Of a stretch of 64,000 nt of DNA, positions 50,564-59,153 are shown piece by piece. The notes beneath the pieces were generated by a model. That model was not told the origin of the DNA. It made no database searches and saw only the letters and a list, made by a program, of their open reading frames with translations. A program made the translations under genes and the position numbers. The stretch's first letter is position 1, and each line of letters begins with the position of its first letter. The stretch comes from an uncultured Bacteroidota bacterium (GTDB taxonomy: Bacteria > Bacteroidota > Bacteroidia > Chitinophagales > Chitinophagaceae): assembly GCA_903887415.1 (NCBI GenBank), contig CAISPO010000038.1, positions 175,292-239,291 of the forward strand, read 5' to 3'.

Positions 50564-52180
50564 CTATTTTTTGGACTTATTTGCCGGTTGTTTCTTCGGT
50601 GCATTAGCGGCCTTCTCCATTTCTTCCAGGTCTTTCAGCGCCTTGTCGTTAGGGTCTATAGCGGTGATCTTATCTTTATATGCGGCTACCTCGGCCTTAT
50701 CTTTTTTATTGTAAGAGTAATAGAGTAAGTATTCGTAAGCGCCCTTGAGGTCATTCTTCTTTTCATAGTTCGGGCCTACTTTATCAAGCCATTTGGTAAA
50801 ATACGGTACTGCGCCGCCGGAGGTGGCATCAGAATCTATTGCAGCCGAAGTGCGGCCTTGCCAATATATAGCATAGGGCTGGTCAGGATACTTTGCGGCA
50901 AATTCATTAAAGGCATTCATGGCCACATCATATTTTCCGCAGTAATAGTACATAATACCTCTCCAGGTATAGTCCAGTGGCTGTGTTCCCGGATTTGCCT
51001 TTACCAGGTTATCATACCATACAGCCGAATTGCAGTAGTCTTTCCGTGTTTTGAAAGCCTCTGCTATCTGGCGGTAAATGTCGGTTTTGGTTTGCCCGGT
51101 ATCGCCTGCTACGCCTTTGTTGTAATAAGCTACCGCAGAGTCAAGCATACCCATTTTCAGGAACAGTTTCCCAACGTTAACATAATCAGACGGGAGTATT
51201 TTTGACTGGTCTTTGCGCGACAGCCAGATACGCACATTTTTTATAGCATCCACCGAATCGCCGCATTGTGCTTCTGAAAAGCCGAGGATACCATACAGCT
51301 CGGTTTTCTTTTCTGCATCAGTAATGTCATTGATCATATCTTTCGACATCTTTACCGCATCGCAATAGCTCTGGGCAAGAAATTCGGCTTCCATATAGTT
51401 GATCTTATCTGCAGGGGTCTTGTCAGAAAGATCAAAATATTTCTGGATGTTCTCTAATCCCTGTTTGTATTTTCCCGAGCTGCCGAAGGCACGAGCAAGG
51501 GCCTTATAGGGCAGCGGATTTGTAGGGTCCGCGTCCTTTGCTTTTGCATAGTTGTCCAGGGCGCTCTGGTAATTCTTGGCCTCATACCAAAGATCGCCTA
51601 TACGGGTAAACGCCAGCGAGTTTTTAGCATCTTTTTCAGTTACCGCCTCATAGTTGTTCATAGCGTCACCGCCGCCACCAGGTATCTTACGGTTCACATC
51701 AGCAAGGCCAATGTGCGTGCTTACTTCATCCGGATTTTTTGTGAGCACATCTTTATACCAGAAAATTGCCTGATTGTAGTCGCCACCCTGTGTGTAGGTG
51801 ATCGCATCTGCTGCATACTTTTCGGCCTGCCATTCTTTCTTCCGCGATTTGGCAGCCAGGTCTTTAGCTATCTGCATGCCTTTTCCGGCATCTTTATTCA
51901 CAAATGCCACCCGCGCATTGCCCGACATGTTGGCAATATCTTCGGGATATTTTGAGAAGGTCGCACTGGCGTTTGCTACATTGCCTTCCTGCAGATAGCA
52001 TAAGCCCAGGTAGTAGTTGGCAAGCGGGTCGGCAGCGGCAAGCGGCGAAAGGATACGCTCTGCGCTCTGGAATTTCTCGTAATTGTACATCTTGATACCG
52101 TCCTGCACAGATTGTGCTACGGCGCTTATGCTGAAGACCATCGCTATAAGCATTATCATTACTTTTCTGCTGTTGTACAT
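50564..52180 (-). CDS. TPR-repeat exported protein
   Basis: 538 residues with a signal peptide (1-22). About ten TPR-like helical repeats (ANYYLGLCYLQEGNVANASA, AIFWYKDVLTKNPDEVSTHI, ALDNYAKAKDADPTNPLPYK) cover residues 30-500, and the C terminus is Lys/Ala-rich. Third gene of a minus-strand unit with the small membrane protein and the PstS-like lipoprotein; the order PstS-like then TPR is common in Bacteroidota near ExbB/TonB genes, though those are not seen here. Confidence 0.85.
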   Translation of the reverse strand: MYNSRKVMIMLIAMVFSISAVAQSVQDGIKMYNYEKFQSAERILSPLAAADPLANYYLGLCYLQEGNVANASATFSKYPEDIANMSGNARVAFVNKDAGKGMQIAKDLAAKSRKKEWQAEKYAADAITYTQGGDYNQAIFWYKDVLTKNPDEVSTHIGLADVNRKIPGGGGDAMNNYEAVTEKDAKNSLAFTRIGDLWYEAKNYQSALDNYAKAKDADPTNPLPYKALARAFGSSGKYKQGLENIQKYFDLSDKTPADKINYMEAEFLAQSYCDAVKMSKDMINDITDAEKKTELYGILGFSEAQCGDSVDAIKNVRIWLSRKDQSKILPSDYVNVGKLFLKMGMLDSAVAYYNKGVAGDTGQTKTDIYRQIAEAFKTRKDYCNSAVWYDNLVKANPGTQPLDYTWRGIMYYYCGKYDVAMNAFNEFAAKYPDQPYAIYWQGRTSAAIDSDATSGGAVPYFTKWLDKVGPNYEKKNDLKGAYEYLLYYSYNKKDKAEVAAYKDKITAIDPNDKALKDLEEMEKAANAPKKQPANKSKK

Positions 52181-52217
52181 CGTAGTACGTTTATGATATT
52201 TGTTTGTTAATAATTAA

Positions 52218-53126
52218 TTACTGATTCTTGATTTCCGCCCCTCTTATTATCATCTCCGATCTCAACGGGAACATGTGCGCATATTTAAAAATAAGCTGCC
52301 CGCGCTGCTCCGCTAAAAAGTTTGCAAAACCCGTGCCGAGACCCGGATAGCTCTCCCGGTTGATATAATATATGTTGCGGTAAAGCGGGTACGTTTTCAG
52401 TGCCAGGTATGCCTGGTAAGGCTGCAAAAAATCCCCGGTGCTGTCATTTTTTATCGCAGCTACCTTTACCGTGGTGATAAACGTACCGGTATTATTGGGG
52501 TCGTTTTTGTCGCTCACGTAGTTAAGCCCCACGAAGCCAATAGCCCCGGGGTTTTTAGCCACATAATCCACCACTTCTTTATTCCCTTTTGCTGCAAACA
52601 CATTGCTGCCCAGCTTATTGCCCTTCAGCAACGAGTCAATCACATAGCGCACGGTACTTGAAGCCTCGTTATCAAAAACCACGGTGTACTTTGTTTTATA
52701 CACGCCGGTCAGGATACCTTTGAGCACATTCTTGTCCAGGAAGCTATCTGCTGAATTATTGTTCACAATAACTGCTATCGCATCACGGGCAATGGCCATT
52801 GATGTTACGTATATTTTCTGCTGGGTACACTCGTCTTTCTCCGCTTTTGTGAGTGGCCTTGCCACAACTATGATACGTGCCTTATTGTCAAAATAATCCT
52901 TAAAACACTCCGCTTCCGGCTTGTAGTGTATGTTTATTTTGGCGTCAGGATAACTGCTGTCAAAGACCTTCAATTGCTCATCGATCACCGGCTGATATGT
53001 TTCATCCACCGAAATATCTATCGTGCCCTTGCCCAGCGTATCCGTATTCTTTGGAGCATCATCACCACATGAAAACAGGATGATACTCACACACATTAAG
53101 AAAAGAATATTTTTTAGCAAATGCAT
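52218..53126 (-). CDS. PstS-like phosphate-binding lipoprotein
   Basis: 302 residues from the ATG at 53126. Lipoprotein signal ending in LFSC (Cys20). The rest is a periplasmic binding-protein type II fold close to phosphate-binding PstS: GTIDISVDETYQPVIDEQLK at the N lobe, then AIARDAIAVIVNNNS, LKGILTGVYK, EASSTVRYVIDSLLKG and NPGAIGFVGLNYVSD. No phosphate permease genes (pstCAB) are near, so it may sense or bind another anion. TTG at 53138 is less likely as a start. Confidence 0.82.
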   Translation of the reverse strand: MHLLKNILFLMCVSIILFSCGDDAPKNTDTLGKGTIDISVDETYQPVIDEQLKVFDSSYPDAKINIHYKPEAECFKDYFDNKARIIVVARPLTKAEKDECTQQKIYVTSMAIARDAIAVIVNNNSADSFLDKNVLKGILTGVYKTKYTVVFDNEASSTVRYVIDSLLKGNKLGSNVFAAKGNKEVVDYVAKNPGAIGFVGLNYVSDKNDPNNTGTFITTVKVAAIKNDSTGDFLQPYQAYLALKTYPLYRNIYYINRESYPGLGTGFANFLAEQRGQLIFKYAHMFPLRSEMIIRGAEIKNQ

Positions 53127-53307
53127 AAGGGGACGCAATTTTAGTTATTAATTTAAAGAATAGGGATGGTTATATCTGTTGTAACAATAATTTAACAGGA
53201 CCTCCCCATCCCTCTCCGAATGATAGGGTGAAGTTGAATGAGCTACATAACACCTCCCTCTCATTCGGAGTTCACGCCAGTGAAGGAGCGCAGCTCGCGG
53301 GGAGAGG

Positions 53308-53547
53308 TCACTTTTTTCTGTTCTGTAAAATATCCTGCCAGCCGCGGTAGAAGCGAAAACCACCACCTACCACCATCATCCCGCCCAGCACATAAGAGAT
53401 AATGGGCGGTATGCTCACAGTTCCGAAAGATTTCGTTACAATGATCACCAGCCCTATCACCACATAAAACACACCCATTCCTATATCCAGGGGGGTGCGG
53501 AACCCCCTCCTTGACCTTTGCCGCTCATCGCTTTCTCCGTAGCTCAT
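53308..53547 (-). CDS. Small two-TM membrane protein
   Basis: 79 residues: a basic N terminus (residues 1-18), two hydrophobic segments (about 21-41 and 46-64), and a basic tail. Opens the unit before the PstS-like gene. The start at ATG 53547 is supported by a well-placed promoter at 53565-53597. No family recognised. Confidence 0.65.
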   Translation of the reverse strand: MSYGESDERQRSRRGFRTPLDIGMGVFYVVIGLVIIVTKSFGTVSIPPIISYVLGGMMVVGGGFRFYRGWQDILQNRKK

Positions 53548-53564
53548 TTTTTTAATTTGGGTTG

Positions 53565-53597
53565 CAAAATTACTATTTATAATATCCTGTCGTCAAA
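53565..53597 (-). promoter_or_regulatory. Bacteroidota promoter: TTTG ... TAATTTTG
   Basis: On the minus strand, TTTG (53594-53597) is followed after 21 bases by TAATTTTG (53565-53572), matching -33 TTTG and -7 TAnnTTTG. It lies 18 bases before the ATG of the small membrane protein. The best-formed promoter in the window. Confidence 0.6.
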
Positions 53598-53906
53598 ATT
53601 ATTTGCTGGCCTTACCCCTCCTGGTTACTAGCCTACCCTCAATTTGTTGGTGGCCACCCCACGTAGAGACGTTGCATTGCAACGTCTCTACACAACACCG
53701 TTTACCCCGCAACCGCTCTGGTACTAGACACTGGTCAACCGAAATTCCACAGAAAAAACGAAAAACTTCCGCAGAACATTTTTTGACTTTTAACTTTTGA
53801 ATTTTGAATTTGAAAGACATAAATAATTGTTAACTATTTGAAACTGCTTACTTACTGCTTATGGAATTTCTACCTTTCTTACATCTTTCTAAAAAACCAC
53901 ACATTT
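53573..53906. other. Gene-free divergent region, 334 bases
   Basis: Between the divergent genes at 53547 and 53907. Contains the promoter -33 element (53594-53597), the GTAGAGACG palindrome at 53663-53691 and AT-rich repeats (TTTTGAATTTTGAATTTG) near 53790-53812, followed by the leader of the MuiA-like gene. No coding frame is supported. Confidence 0.5.
53663..53691. repeat. GTAGAGACG palindrome, copy 3
   Basis: Arms GTAGAGACGTTGCA and TGCAACGTCTCTAC around one T. Same ends as the copies at 42273 and 50364 with a different centre. Confidence 0.75.
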
Positions 53907-55541
53907 ATGGCACATCCACGCATCACTTTGACCGGGGCATTATTATTGTTTGCAGGCTGCCTTTATGCACAGCCGCAGCAAAAGCTGAACATAGAGCAGG
54001 CAACGGTCTTCTTAAGTGGAGCCGAGCTCGCCAGCACCGCAAAAGTGACACTGGTAAAGGGCGAGAACGAATTTATATTCACCAATGTAGCCGGTGATGT
54101 GAACAGCCAGAGCCTGACCGTAAGCGCCACCAATGGCGTGGTGGTAGAGGCAGCCACTTTCCAGAACAACTACCTAGCAGCCGAGGTGCTATCCCCGCGC
54201 GCTACAATAATAAAAGACAGCATAGAATTGATCGCGGCTGATACGCAACTGGTGCATAATAAGATAATGGTATTAGGCCATGAGAGCGGCTCGATATGGA
54301 AGAACTCACAGGTGAGCGGGGCTAACACAGGCCTGTCGGTAGCTGAGTTGCAGAAATACCTGGACCTGATAGACACCAAAATGGAAGCGATACTAAACAG
54401 GCAGGACGTGGAGAAAGCCAAAATGAAGAAAATGAAGGACCGCCTCACAAAGCTGAACGAACAGCTTAACGAAGAACAAGGCAGGGGCTACCAGCACGGC
54501 GGGCAGCTTTTGGTAAAATTCTACGCAAAGGAAGCCACAACCGCCGATGTAGCTATAGACTATGTAGTGCCGCACGCCGGCTGGAGCCCCAGCTATGATG
54601 TTTTTGCCGATGATGCCAATGGCCCGGTGAAACTATTTTACAAAGCTAATATTTTCCAGAACAGCGGAGTGAAATGGAACAATGTGCGCCTGAGCTTATC
54701 TACCGGAAACCCTAATGAGGGCGCGCAGGCGCCTACGATGAACCCCTGGTACCTGGCGTTCTATTATCCGCAGCCAATGTACAATAGAAGTTATAGGAAT
54801 GCTATGGCTCCTGCTGCAGCGTACAGCAAAAGCGCAGAAAATGTGATGCTAGATACTACGGTGATGAACGACCTTGTGGTCACCACGGGAACGTCTTCCA
54901 TGAACGAATATGTATCCGTTGATAACGCGGGCATCAATACCTCGTTCGATATAGATCTCCCCTACACCATCCCCGGCGATGGCCAGCAGCACCTGGTAGC
55001 TATAAAGAAGTACGAGCTGCCCGCTACTTACCGCTACTATACTGTGCCGAAGATGGATAAAGACGCCTTCCTGCAGGCGCAGATCACTAACTGGGAAGAC
55101 CTGAACCTGCTGCCCGGCAAGTCAAATATCTTTTATGAAGGCACCTATGTAGGCCAGGGAAACATAGACGTGCGCAACCTCACCGACACCATGACCCTCT
55201 CACTGGGCAGAGATAAAAAAATAGTGGTAAAAAGAAACCGCGACACCAAACTGCGCAGCGTGAAAACCATAGGCACCAACATACGGGAATCATTCTCCTA
55301 TACCATCACTGTGCGCAACACCCGCAAGGAAGCCATTAACCTGATCGTCCAGGACCAGCAACCGGTAAGCAATGACAAAGACATTGTAATAGACGAAAAA
55401 GACGCAGGCACCTCAGAATACAATGAAACAACCGGCATGATGAAATGGGCCTTGCAATTAGCCCCAAATGAAACCAAAAACGTTTCGTTTGGCTACACCA
55501 TCAGGTACCCGAGGGGGAAGACCGTGGCGGGCTTGAGGTAG
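53907..55541 (+). CDS. Mucoidy-inhibitor-A-like protein (DUF4140/DUF4139)
   Basis: 544 residues from the ATG at 53907, just before the signal peptide (HPRITLTGALLLFAGCLYA). An N-terminal DUF4140-type domain (about 25-125, EQATVFLSGAELASTAKVTL, GENEFIFTNV) is followed by a coiled coil (about 165-200), then DUF4139 (about 215-544, VDYVVPHAGWSPSYDVFAD, NVRLSLSTGNPNEG, FEGTYVGQG-like, LAPNETKNVSFGYTIRYPRG). The family is exported and of unknown biochemical role. The stop TAG overlaps by one base the repeat at 55541. Confidence 0.87.
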   Translation: MAHPRITLTGALLLFAGCLYAQPQQKLNIEQATVFLSGAELASTAKVTLVKGENEFIFTNVAGDVNSQSLTVSATNGVVVEAATFQNNYLAAEVLSPRATIIKDSIELIAADTQLVHNKIMVLGHESGSIWKNSQVSGANTGLSVAELQKYLDLIDTKMEAILNRQDVEKAKMKKMKDRLTKLNEQLNEEQGRGYQHGGQLLVKFYAKEATTADVAIDYVVPHAGWSPSYDVFADDANGPVKLFYKANIFQNSGVKWNNVRLSLSTGNPNEGAQAPTMNPWYLAFYYPQPMYNRSYRNAMAPAAAYSKSAENVMLDTTVMNDLVVTTGTSSMNEYVSVDNAGINTSFDIDLPYTIPGDGQQHLVAIKKYELPATYRYYTVPKMDKDAFLQAQITNWEDLNLLPGKSNIFYEGTYVGQGNIDVRNLTDTMTLSLGRDKKIVVKRNRDTKLRSVKTIGTNIRESFSYTITVRNTRKEAINLIVQDQQPVSNDKDIVIDEKDAGTSEYNETTGMMKWALQLAPNETKNVSFGYTIRYPRGKTVAGLR

Positions 55542-55580
55542 TCTGAACTTTGATTTTCGTGATTATTAGATTAAACGGAG
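55541..55580 (+). repeat. Interspersed repeat GTCTGAACTTTGATT family, copy 4
   Basis: GTCTGAACTTTGATT then GATTATTAGATTAAAC. Its first G is the last base of the MuiA-like stop codon. Confidence 0.6.
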
Positions 55581-55586
55581 GCAGAG

Positions 55587-56384
55587 ATGCCAATGAGATT
55601 TATCAAATGTTATATCGTTTTGCTACTAACCTTGCTTTGCCATGTGCATTCATCTGCACAGCGCACAGCCAGAGGCGACTTTTACGACTCGGTAAAATAT
55701 TACGATTTCAGCAAGCTCTGGCACGCCGACAGTGTCTTGAACCTTGGATATGTTGATGGCACATTTGGCTCGTATCCTAAACGCTTCGGTTTTCCGTCGT
55801 CTTTAGGTTTTATTGGCGATAACTATCAGAGATTTTATATTCATTTTATTTCGGTGAAGAAATGCAAACAGAATCCCTTTCAATATATCGTCGAAGGCAA
55901 AACGAAAGTGAAAGACAACATCTGTTCCTTTAATGGAACGATCACTATTGATACTGCGTGCTTTGAAGTCGATACAACGATACCTGTGTCGGCGGGGTTG
56001 AGAAGAGGCTATATTATCTGTGCATGCACCTTTAACGAAAACAAAAGTTGTAAACACAGCGGCGTTATTACGGGTAGCTTGGCGACCGACTGGTGCTTGT
56101 ACCATGGGCAAATTTGGTATGACAACATAATGGGCATAGCCGATAGCTATTCAAACAATGAGTTCAGGGGAAAATGGAAAAGCTACCTGGGCAATATCGT
56201 AAAAAAATGCAATTGGGGAGACGAGCGAATTCCGGACTGCGGCGACCTGGACGTAGGCACCGGTGATTTTTCCCCGAATGAGAAATACTTAAAAAACGGA
56301 TGGCAAAGCTACAGCGAGCACTTTGACGAGTCGGTAGCCGGCAAAAAGGCAAACGCTATCGAAAATGAAAAATGGTGGAAATAG
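55587..56384 (+). CDS. Hypothetical exported protein
   Basis: 265 residues with a signal peptide (about 1-25, FIKCYIVLLLTLLCHVHSSA). The mature region has six or more Cys, several aromatic strand-like stretches (IHFISVKKCKQNPFQYIVEG, GYIICACTFNEN) and a charged C terminus ending in WWK. No recognised family or enzyme motif. It lies 45 bases after the MuiA-like gene with repeat DNA between. Confidence 0.6.
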   Translation: MPMRFIKCYIVLLLTLLCHVHSSAQRTARGDFYDSVKYYDFSKLWHADSVLNLGYVDGTFGSYPKRFGFPSSLGFIGDNYQRFYIHFISVKKCKQNPFQYIVEGKTKVKDNICSFNGTITIDTACFEVDTTIPVSAGLRRGYIICACTFNENKSCKHSGVITGSLATDWCLYHGQIWYDNIMGIADSYSNNEFRGKWKSYLGNIVKKCNWGDERIPDCGDLDVGTGDFSPNEKYLKNGWQSYSEHFDESVAGKKANAIENEKWWK

Positions 56385-56410
56385 CCCTGTTGGTCCTAGT
56401 GTTCCTATAA

Positions 56411-56435
56411 ATTGTGCAAGTGTCACTTGCACAAT
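56411..56435. repeat. Perfect 25-base palindrome
   Basis: Arms ATTGTGCAAGTG and CACTTGCACAAT around a single T, 26 bases after the stop of the preceding gene. Not followed by a T-run, so probably not a terminator. No second copy seen in the window. Confidence 0.7.
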
Positions 56436-57363
56436 TGGGACACCTTGCCCATGCTGAACAGAGTGCCCCTAAAATATAAAAGACAACAGTTTGGCGTACG
56501 TCCCCACTGGTCCTCGTTTGCAATAGCCTCCCGAAAATTTTCGGGAAGGATCAAATGGAGCCGCGTCTGTGGCGCTTTTAAAAAGGCCATCCAACATTAA
56601 CTACGCCTGCAACACAATAAAATACCAGCTAATATTTCTGCAAAACATCATCAAAAACCGCCAAAAACCCACTTCCCATTTTTACAAGTTACTGCTAACA
56701 TATACACTCCTGCTCCTCACATCATTACCTCTAAAAAATTTTATATCATATCCCGCCCACATCACATCATACCACCAAAAACGTACTATCATAAAACGTC
56801 AATTTTTCGATTCGGTTTTTCGTTACGAACTTTACTCCAAAAAACGAAAAATAAGCCGCTAATTTAGGCTGGGTAATTCAACTCTATGAGCTTTATGATC
56901 TCCCGTGTGGCCTTTGTGGTTAAACCTTCATTTACGTAAAAGAGGTAAACAAAAGTCAGCATTATAGCCAAGGGGGCGGCACAATGGGGTATTGTGGGGC
57001 ATAAAATGTAACATGCAGTACACCAAGTTGCATTAGGAAAATCCTTTAACCTGACGGTAGGCAGGTCGTGGGAATCGAGGTTCAGACAAATGCCCCACGA
57101 CGGGTAATGATGGGAAATGTAAAATAATTTTAATAAATTATCCGAAAGCAGCACCAGTGAAGGGTTACAGCCAAATTAGCATACGAACAAAATGCCCCAT
57201 ATAATCCGTTAAAAAATATAATTGCAGTGGGGCATTGCATCGGCTCGGTTTTTATCGGAGGGGGTTATTTCCTTATTAAGCCTGAGCGTATGGGCACAGA
57301 TGTTGCCCCCATGCCTGCCGAATAGCAGAAATAAGAGGATGCGGGAATCGCAATAAAAAAAGT
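56436..57363. other. Gene-free stretch with TGGGGCA/TGCCCCA boxes
   Basis: The longest gap in the window (979 bases including the palindrome). The left part is AT-rich. Four copies of TGGGGCA or its complement lie at 56995-57001 (+), 57091-57097 (-), 57193-57199 (-) and 57228-57234 (+). The last two form an inverted repeat AATGCCCCA / TGGGGCATT with 28 bases between. A minus-strand frame of 96 codons (56864-57154) has no support. Could hold a relic or a small RNA; nothing definite. Confidence 0.4.
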
Positions 57364-57696
57364 TTAAGGCCTTCCTTGAACCTGCTGCACTGCATGCGCC
57401 AGCTCATGGTCCAGCAAGTCTTCTCCATGATGCCGCCTTCCGGGGGCAAAAAATATGTCCTGGCCGCCCGTAAAAGCCTCCGCCGACAGCTCGCGGGATA
57501 AGTCATGGGCGCGGGGGTTATCATGTACCCTTACACCACCCAGGTCTGCTCCCAAGGCATTTTCCCACCTGGCACGGTGACTAATGGCCCGGTTTATCTC
57601 TGGAGTGCCGATATCTCTGCTCGAACCCAATCTTTCCTGGAGCAGCCGGCGAGCTGCCTGCGCTTCCGACATGCCATATTCATTTGTCCTGGCCAT
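57364..57696 (-). CDS. Stand-alone DUF4157 (eCIS-type metallopeptidase-like) protein
   Basis: 110 residues from ATG 57696. Basic helical N terminus, then the DUF4157 core: ALGADLGGVRVHDNPRAHDL, SAEAFTGGQDIFFAPG, and DLLDHELAHAVQQVQG with the HELAH zinc-binding motif (97-101). This domain is typical of proteins coded with extracellular contractile injection systems, usually as an N-terminal part of large cargo. Here it is alone and ends eight residues after the motif. No tail-tube, sheath or baseplate genes are in the window. A TATATTTG -7 box sits 19 bases upstream. Confidence 0.8.
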   Translation of the reverse strand: MARTNEYGMSEAQAARRLLQERLGSSRDIGTPEINRAISHRARWENALGADLGGVRVHDNPRAHDLSRELSAEAFTGGQDIFFAPGRRHHGEDLLDHELAHAVQQVQGRP

Positions 57697-57714
57697 AATA
57701 TTCAGTTTTACCAA

Positions 57715-57722
57715 CAAATATA
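57715..57722 (-). promoter_or_regulatory. Bacteroidota -7 box TATATTTG for the DUF4157 gene
   Basis: An exact TAnnTTTG on the minus strand. A TTG 21 bases further upstream could serve as the -33 element. Confidence 0.45.
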
Positions 57723-57850
57723 ACAAAATCTGGAATTTATCGCAACTGCAATAAAAAAAATAAAGGGATATGCAAAACAGGAGAAACCCAGGAAAGGCAA
57801 GAGACGAAGCGCGATAGCAAGCTCGGTCCGCAAATGATGGGTTGGGAGTA

Positions 57851-58249
57851 TTAATTTTCTTTATTAAGCCTTAGCTCCTGGAGCATATAATCTCCGGCTT
57901 TGGTCTTCATAAGGATATAAACACTGTACTTTGTGCCGTTTGGCTCTGTAAAATCGCCAATGAGGAATTTTGAAGTATTATCAGGCGAGCCGTTGTCCAT
58001 GATCACAAAATCGCGGGCGCTGTTCTTATCAAAGAAATCCTGCAGCACTACCTGCGCCTGGTTATGGCTGTAGATCTGCTGGTTGTTATTAATGGTTATC
58101 GGTACAAAATTGTCAAAATACTTTACCATATCCACAACACGGTCCGTCCTTATAGCGTTCACCATGTCTTCCATGGGCGAACGGCTGCTTTGGGCCCTTG
58201 CTGTAAATAATAACAAAATAAATGTTGCCGATAGTAACGCTGTTTTCAT
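57851..58249 (-). CDS. DUF4783 exported protein
   Basis: 132 residues with signal peptide (1-19). DUF4783, an NTF2-like domain: MEDMVNAIRTDRVVDMVKYF, FVPITINNNQQIYSHNQAQV, VLQDFFDKN, GDFTEPNGTKYSVYILMK. Exported Bacteroidota family of unknown role. Confidence 0.85.
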   Translation of the reverse strand: MKTALLSATFILLLFTARAQSSRSPMEDMVNAIRTDRVVDMVKYFDNFVPITINNNQQIYSHNQAQVVLQDFFDKNSARDFVIMDNGSPDNTSKFLIGDFTEPNGTKYSVYILMKTKAGDYMLQELRLNKEN

Positions 58250-58562
58250 ATAACTGATCTTCCAGATAACTCAATACTTTCTATCACTGTAAGAGCTATC
58301 GCAAAAACTAAGCCAAATTTTCAAAATGTGGAATTTTTGGCCTAAAAACTTTCATCTATTGGTATTTATCCGGAAATGACCGCAACTGAATATTAGTTCT
58401 TTGTAACTCATACTAATAAACAAACCGGAAACAAATATAAGAAAAAATGAACAGAGGGACTATTAAAAAAATCAGGAAGGCGGCTTATTGATATAAAATA
58501 AAAAACAAATTGACCAATGCATTTGCACCAGTTAATTTGTATAATAATATTTTGAAATAATT
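58250..58562. other. AT-rich gene-free stretch
   Basis: 313 bases, AT-rich, no coding frame or strong hairpin. Seen only: short A- and T-runs. Confidence 0.4.
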
Positions 58563-58751
58563 CTAAGCTGTACGCCTGTAAACAGGTGCGCGAAGCTCAA
58601 GCAGTGTATTCTGGATATGCTGTTTCACCACGCGGCTCTGAGATATGGCGAACGTAGCGCTGAGAAACGTATGCAGATCAGATTGCAGTGGGTGCTCCAA
58701 TACTTTTAAGGCCCTTGCCTTGCTGAAATAACGTATAGTGCGGTGTGTCAT
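58563..58751 (-). CDS. Possible small protein, 62 aa
   Basis: A 62-codon frame from ATG 58751. Product basic (Arg/His/Lys-rich) and predicted helical with no signal peptide. An overlapping frame and the lack of a clear promoter weaken the case. Family not recognised. Confidence 0.25.
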   Translation of the reverse strand: MTHRTIRYFSKARALKVLEHPLQSDLHTFLSATFAISQSRVVKQHIQNTLLELRAPVYRRTA

Positions 58752-58928
58752 AATCGTCTCGTTTGGTAAGTATATACAAAAGGTGTGCCACATCTTTTTT
58801 GAGGAAGTTAAATATCTCTCGCAAAGGCGCCAAGCTCGCAATTCTCTCATTCTGTTTTAAAGCCCGCAAATTCGCGATAATTAATATTGAACTTAGAAGC
58901 AGATTGCAATTTTAGCAGCTAACCGGTA

Positions 58929-59150
58929 CTACTTACGGATACTTTCGAGATATAGATTTTCCACTTTTTGGCGGGCCCAGGGAGTGGCCCTCAAAAATTT
59001 GAGGCTTGATTTGATACTGGGGTTTTCGTAGAAACAATTGATCCGGACGCGCTCATTCATTTGCTCCCAGCCATAGTGGGTTACCAGGTGATTCAGCATC
59101 ATCTCCAGCGTAATGCCATGCAGCGGATTGTTTTGTTGTTCTGTGCTCAT
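58929..59150 (-). CDS. VF530 family (DUF2132) DNA-binding protein
   Basis: 73 residues matching the whole VF530 family: [51 protein letters not shown]. The fold is a small compact helical domain thought to bind DNA. It starts 3 bases after the stop of the large TPR gene upstream, so they share a transcript. Confidence 0.9.
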   Translation of the reverse strand: MSTEQQNNPLHGITLEMMLNHLVTHYGWEQMNERVRINCFYENPSIKSSLKFLRATPWARQKVENLYLESIRK

Positions 59151-59153
59151 CTG

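Noticed and set aside
56864..57154. 96-codon minus-strand frame in the long gene-free region
   Set aside because: Overlaps the TGGGGCA boxes and repeat fragments, composition is odd (Cys/Pro/Trp-rich), no start signal; kept only as a possible relic.
57364..57696. Whether the DUF4157 gene belongs to an injection-system cluster
   Set aside because: No sheath, tube, baseplate or AAA-ring gene of such a system is present on either side.
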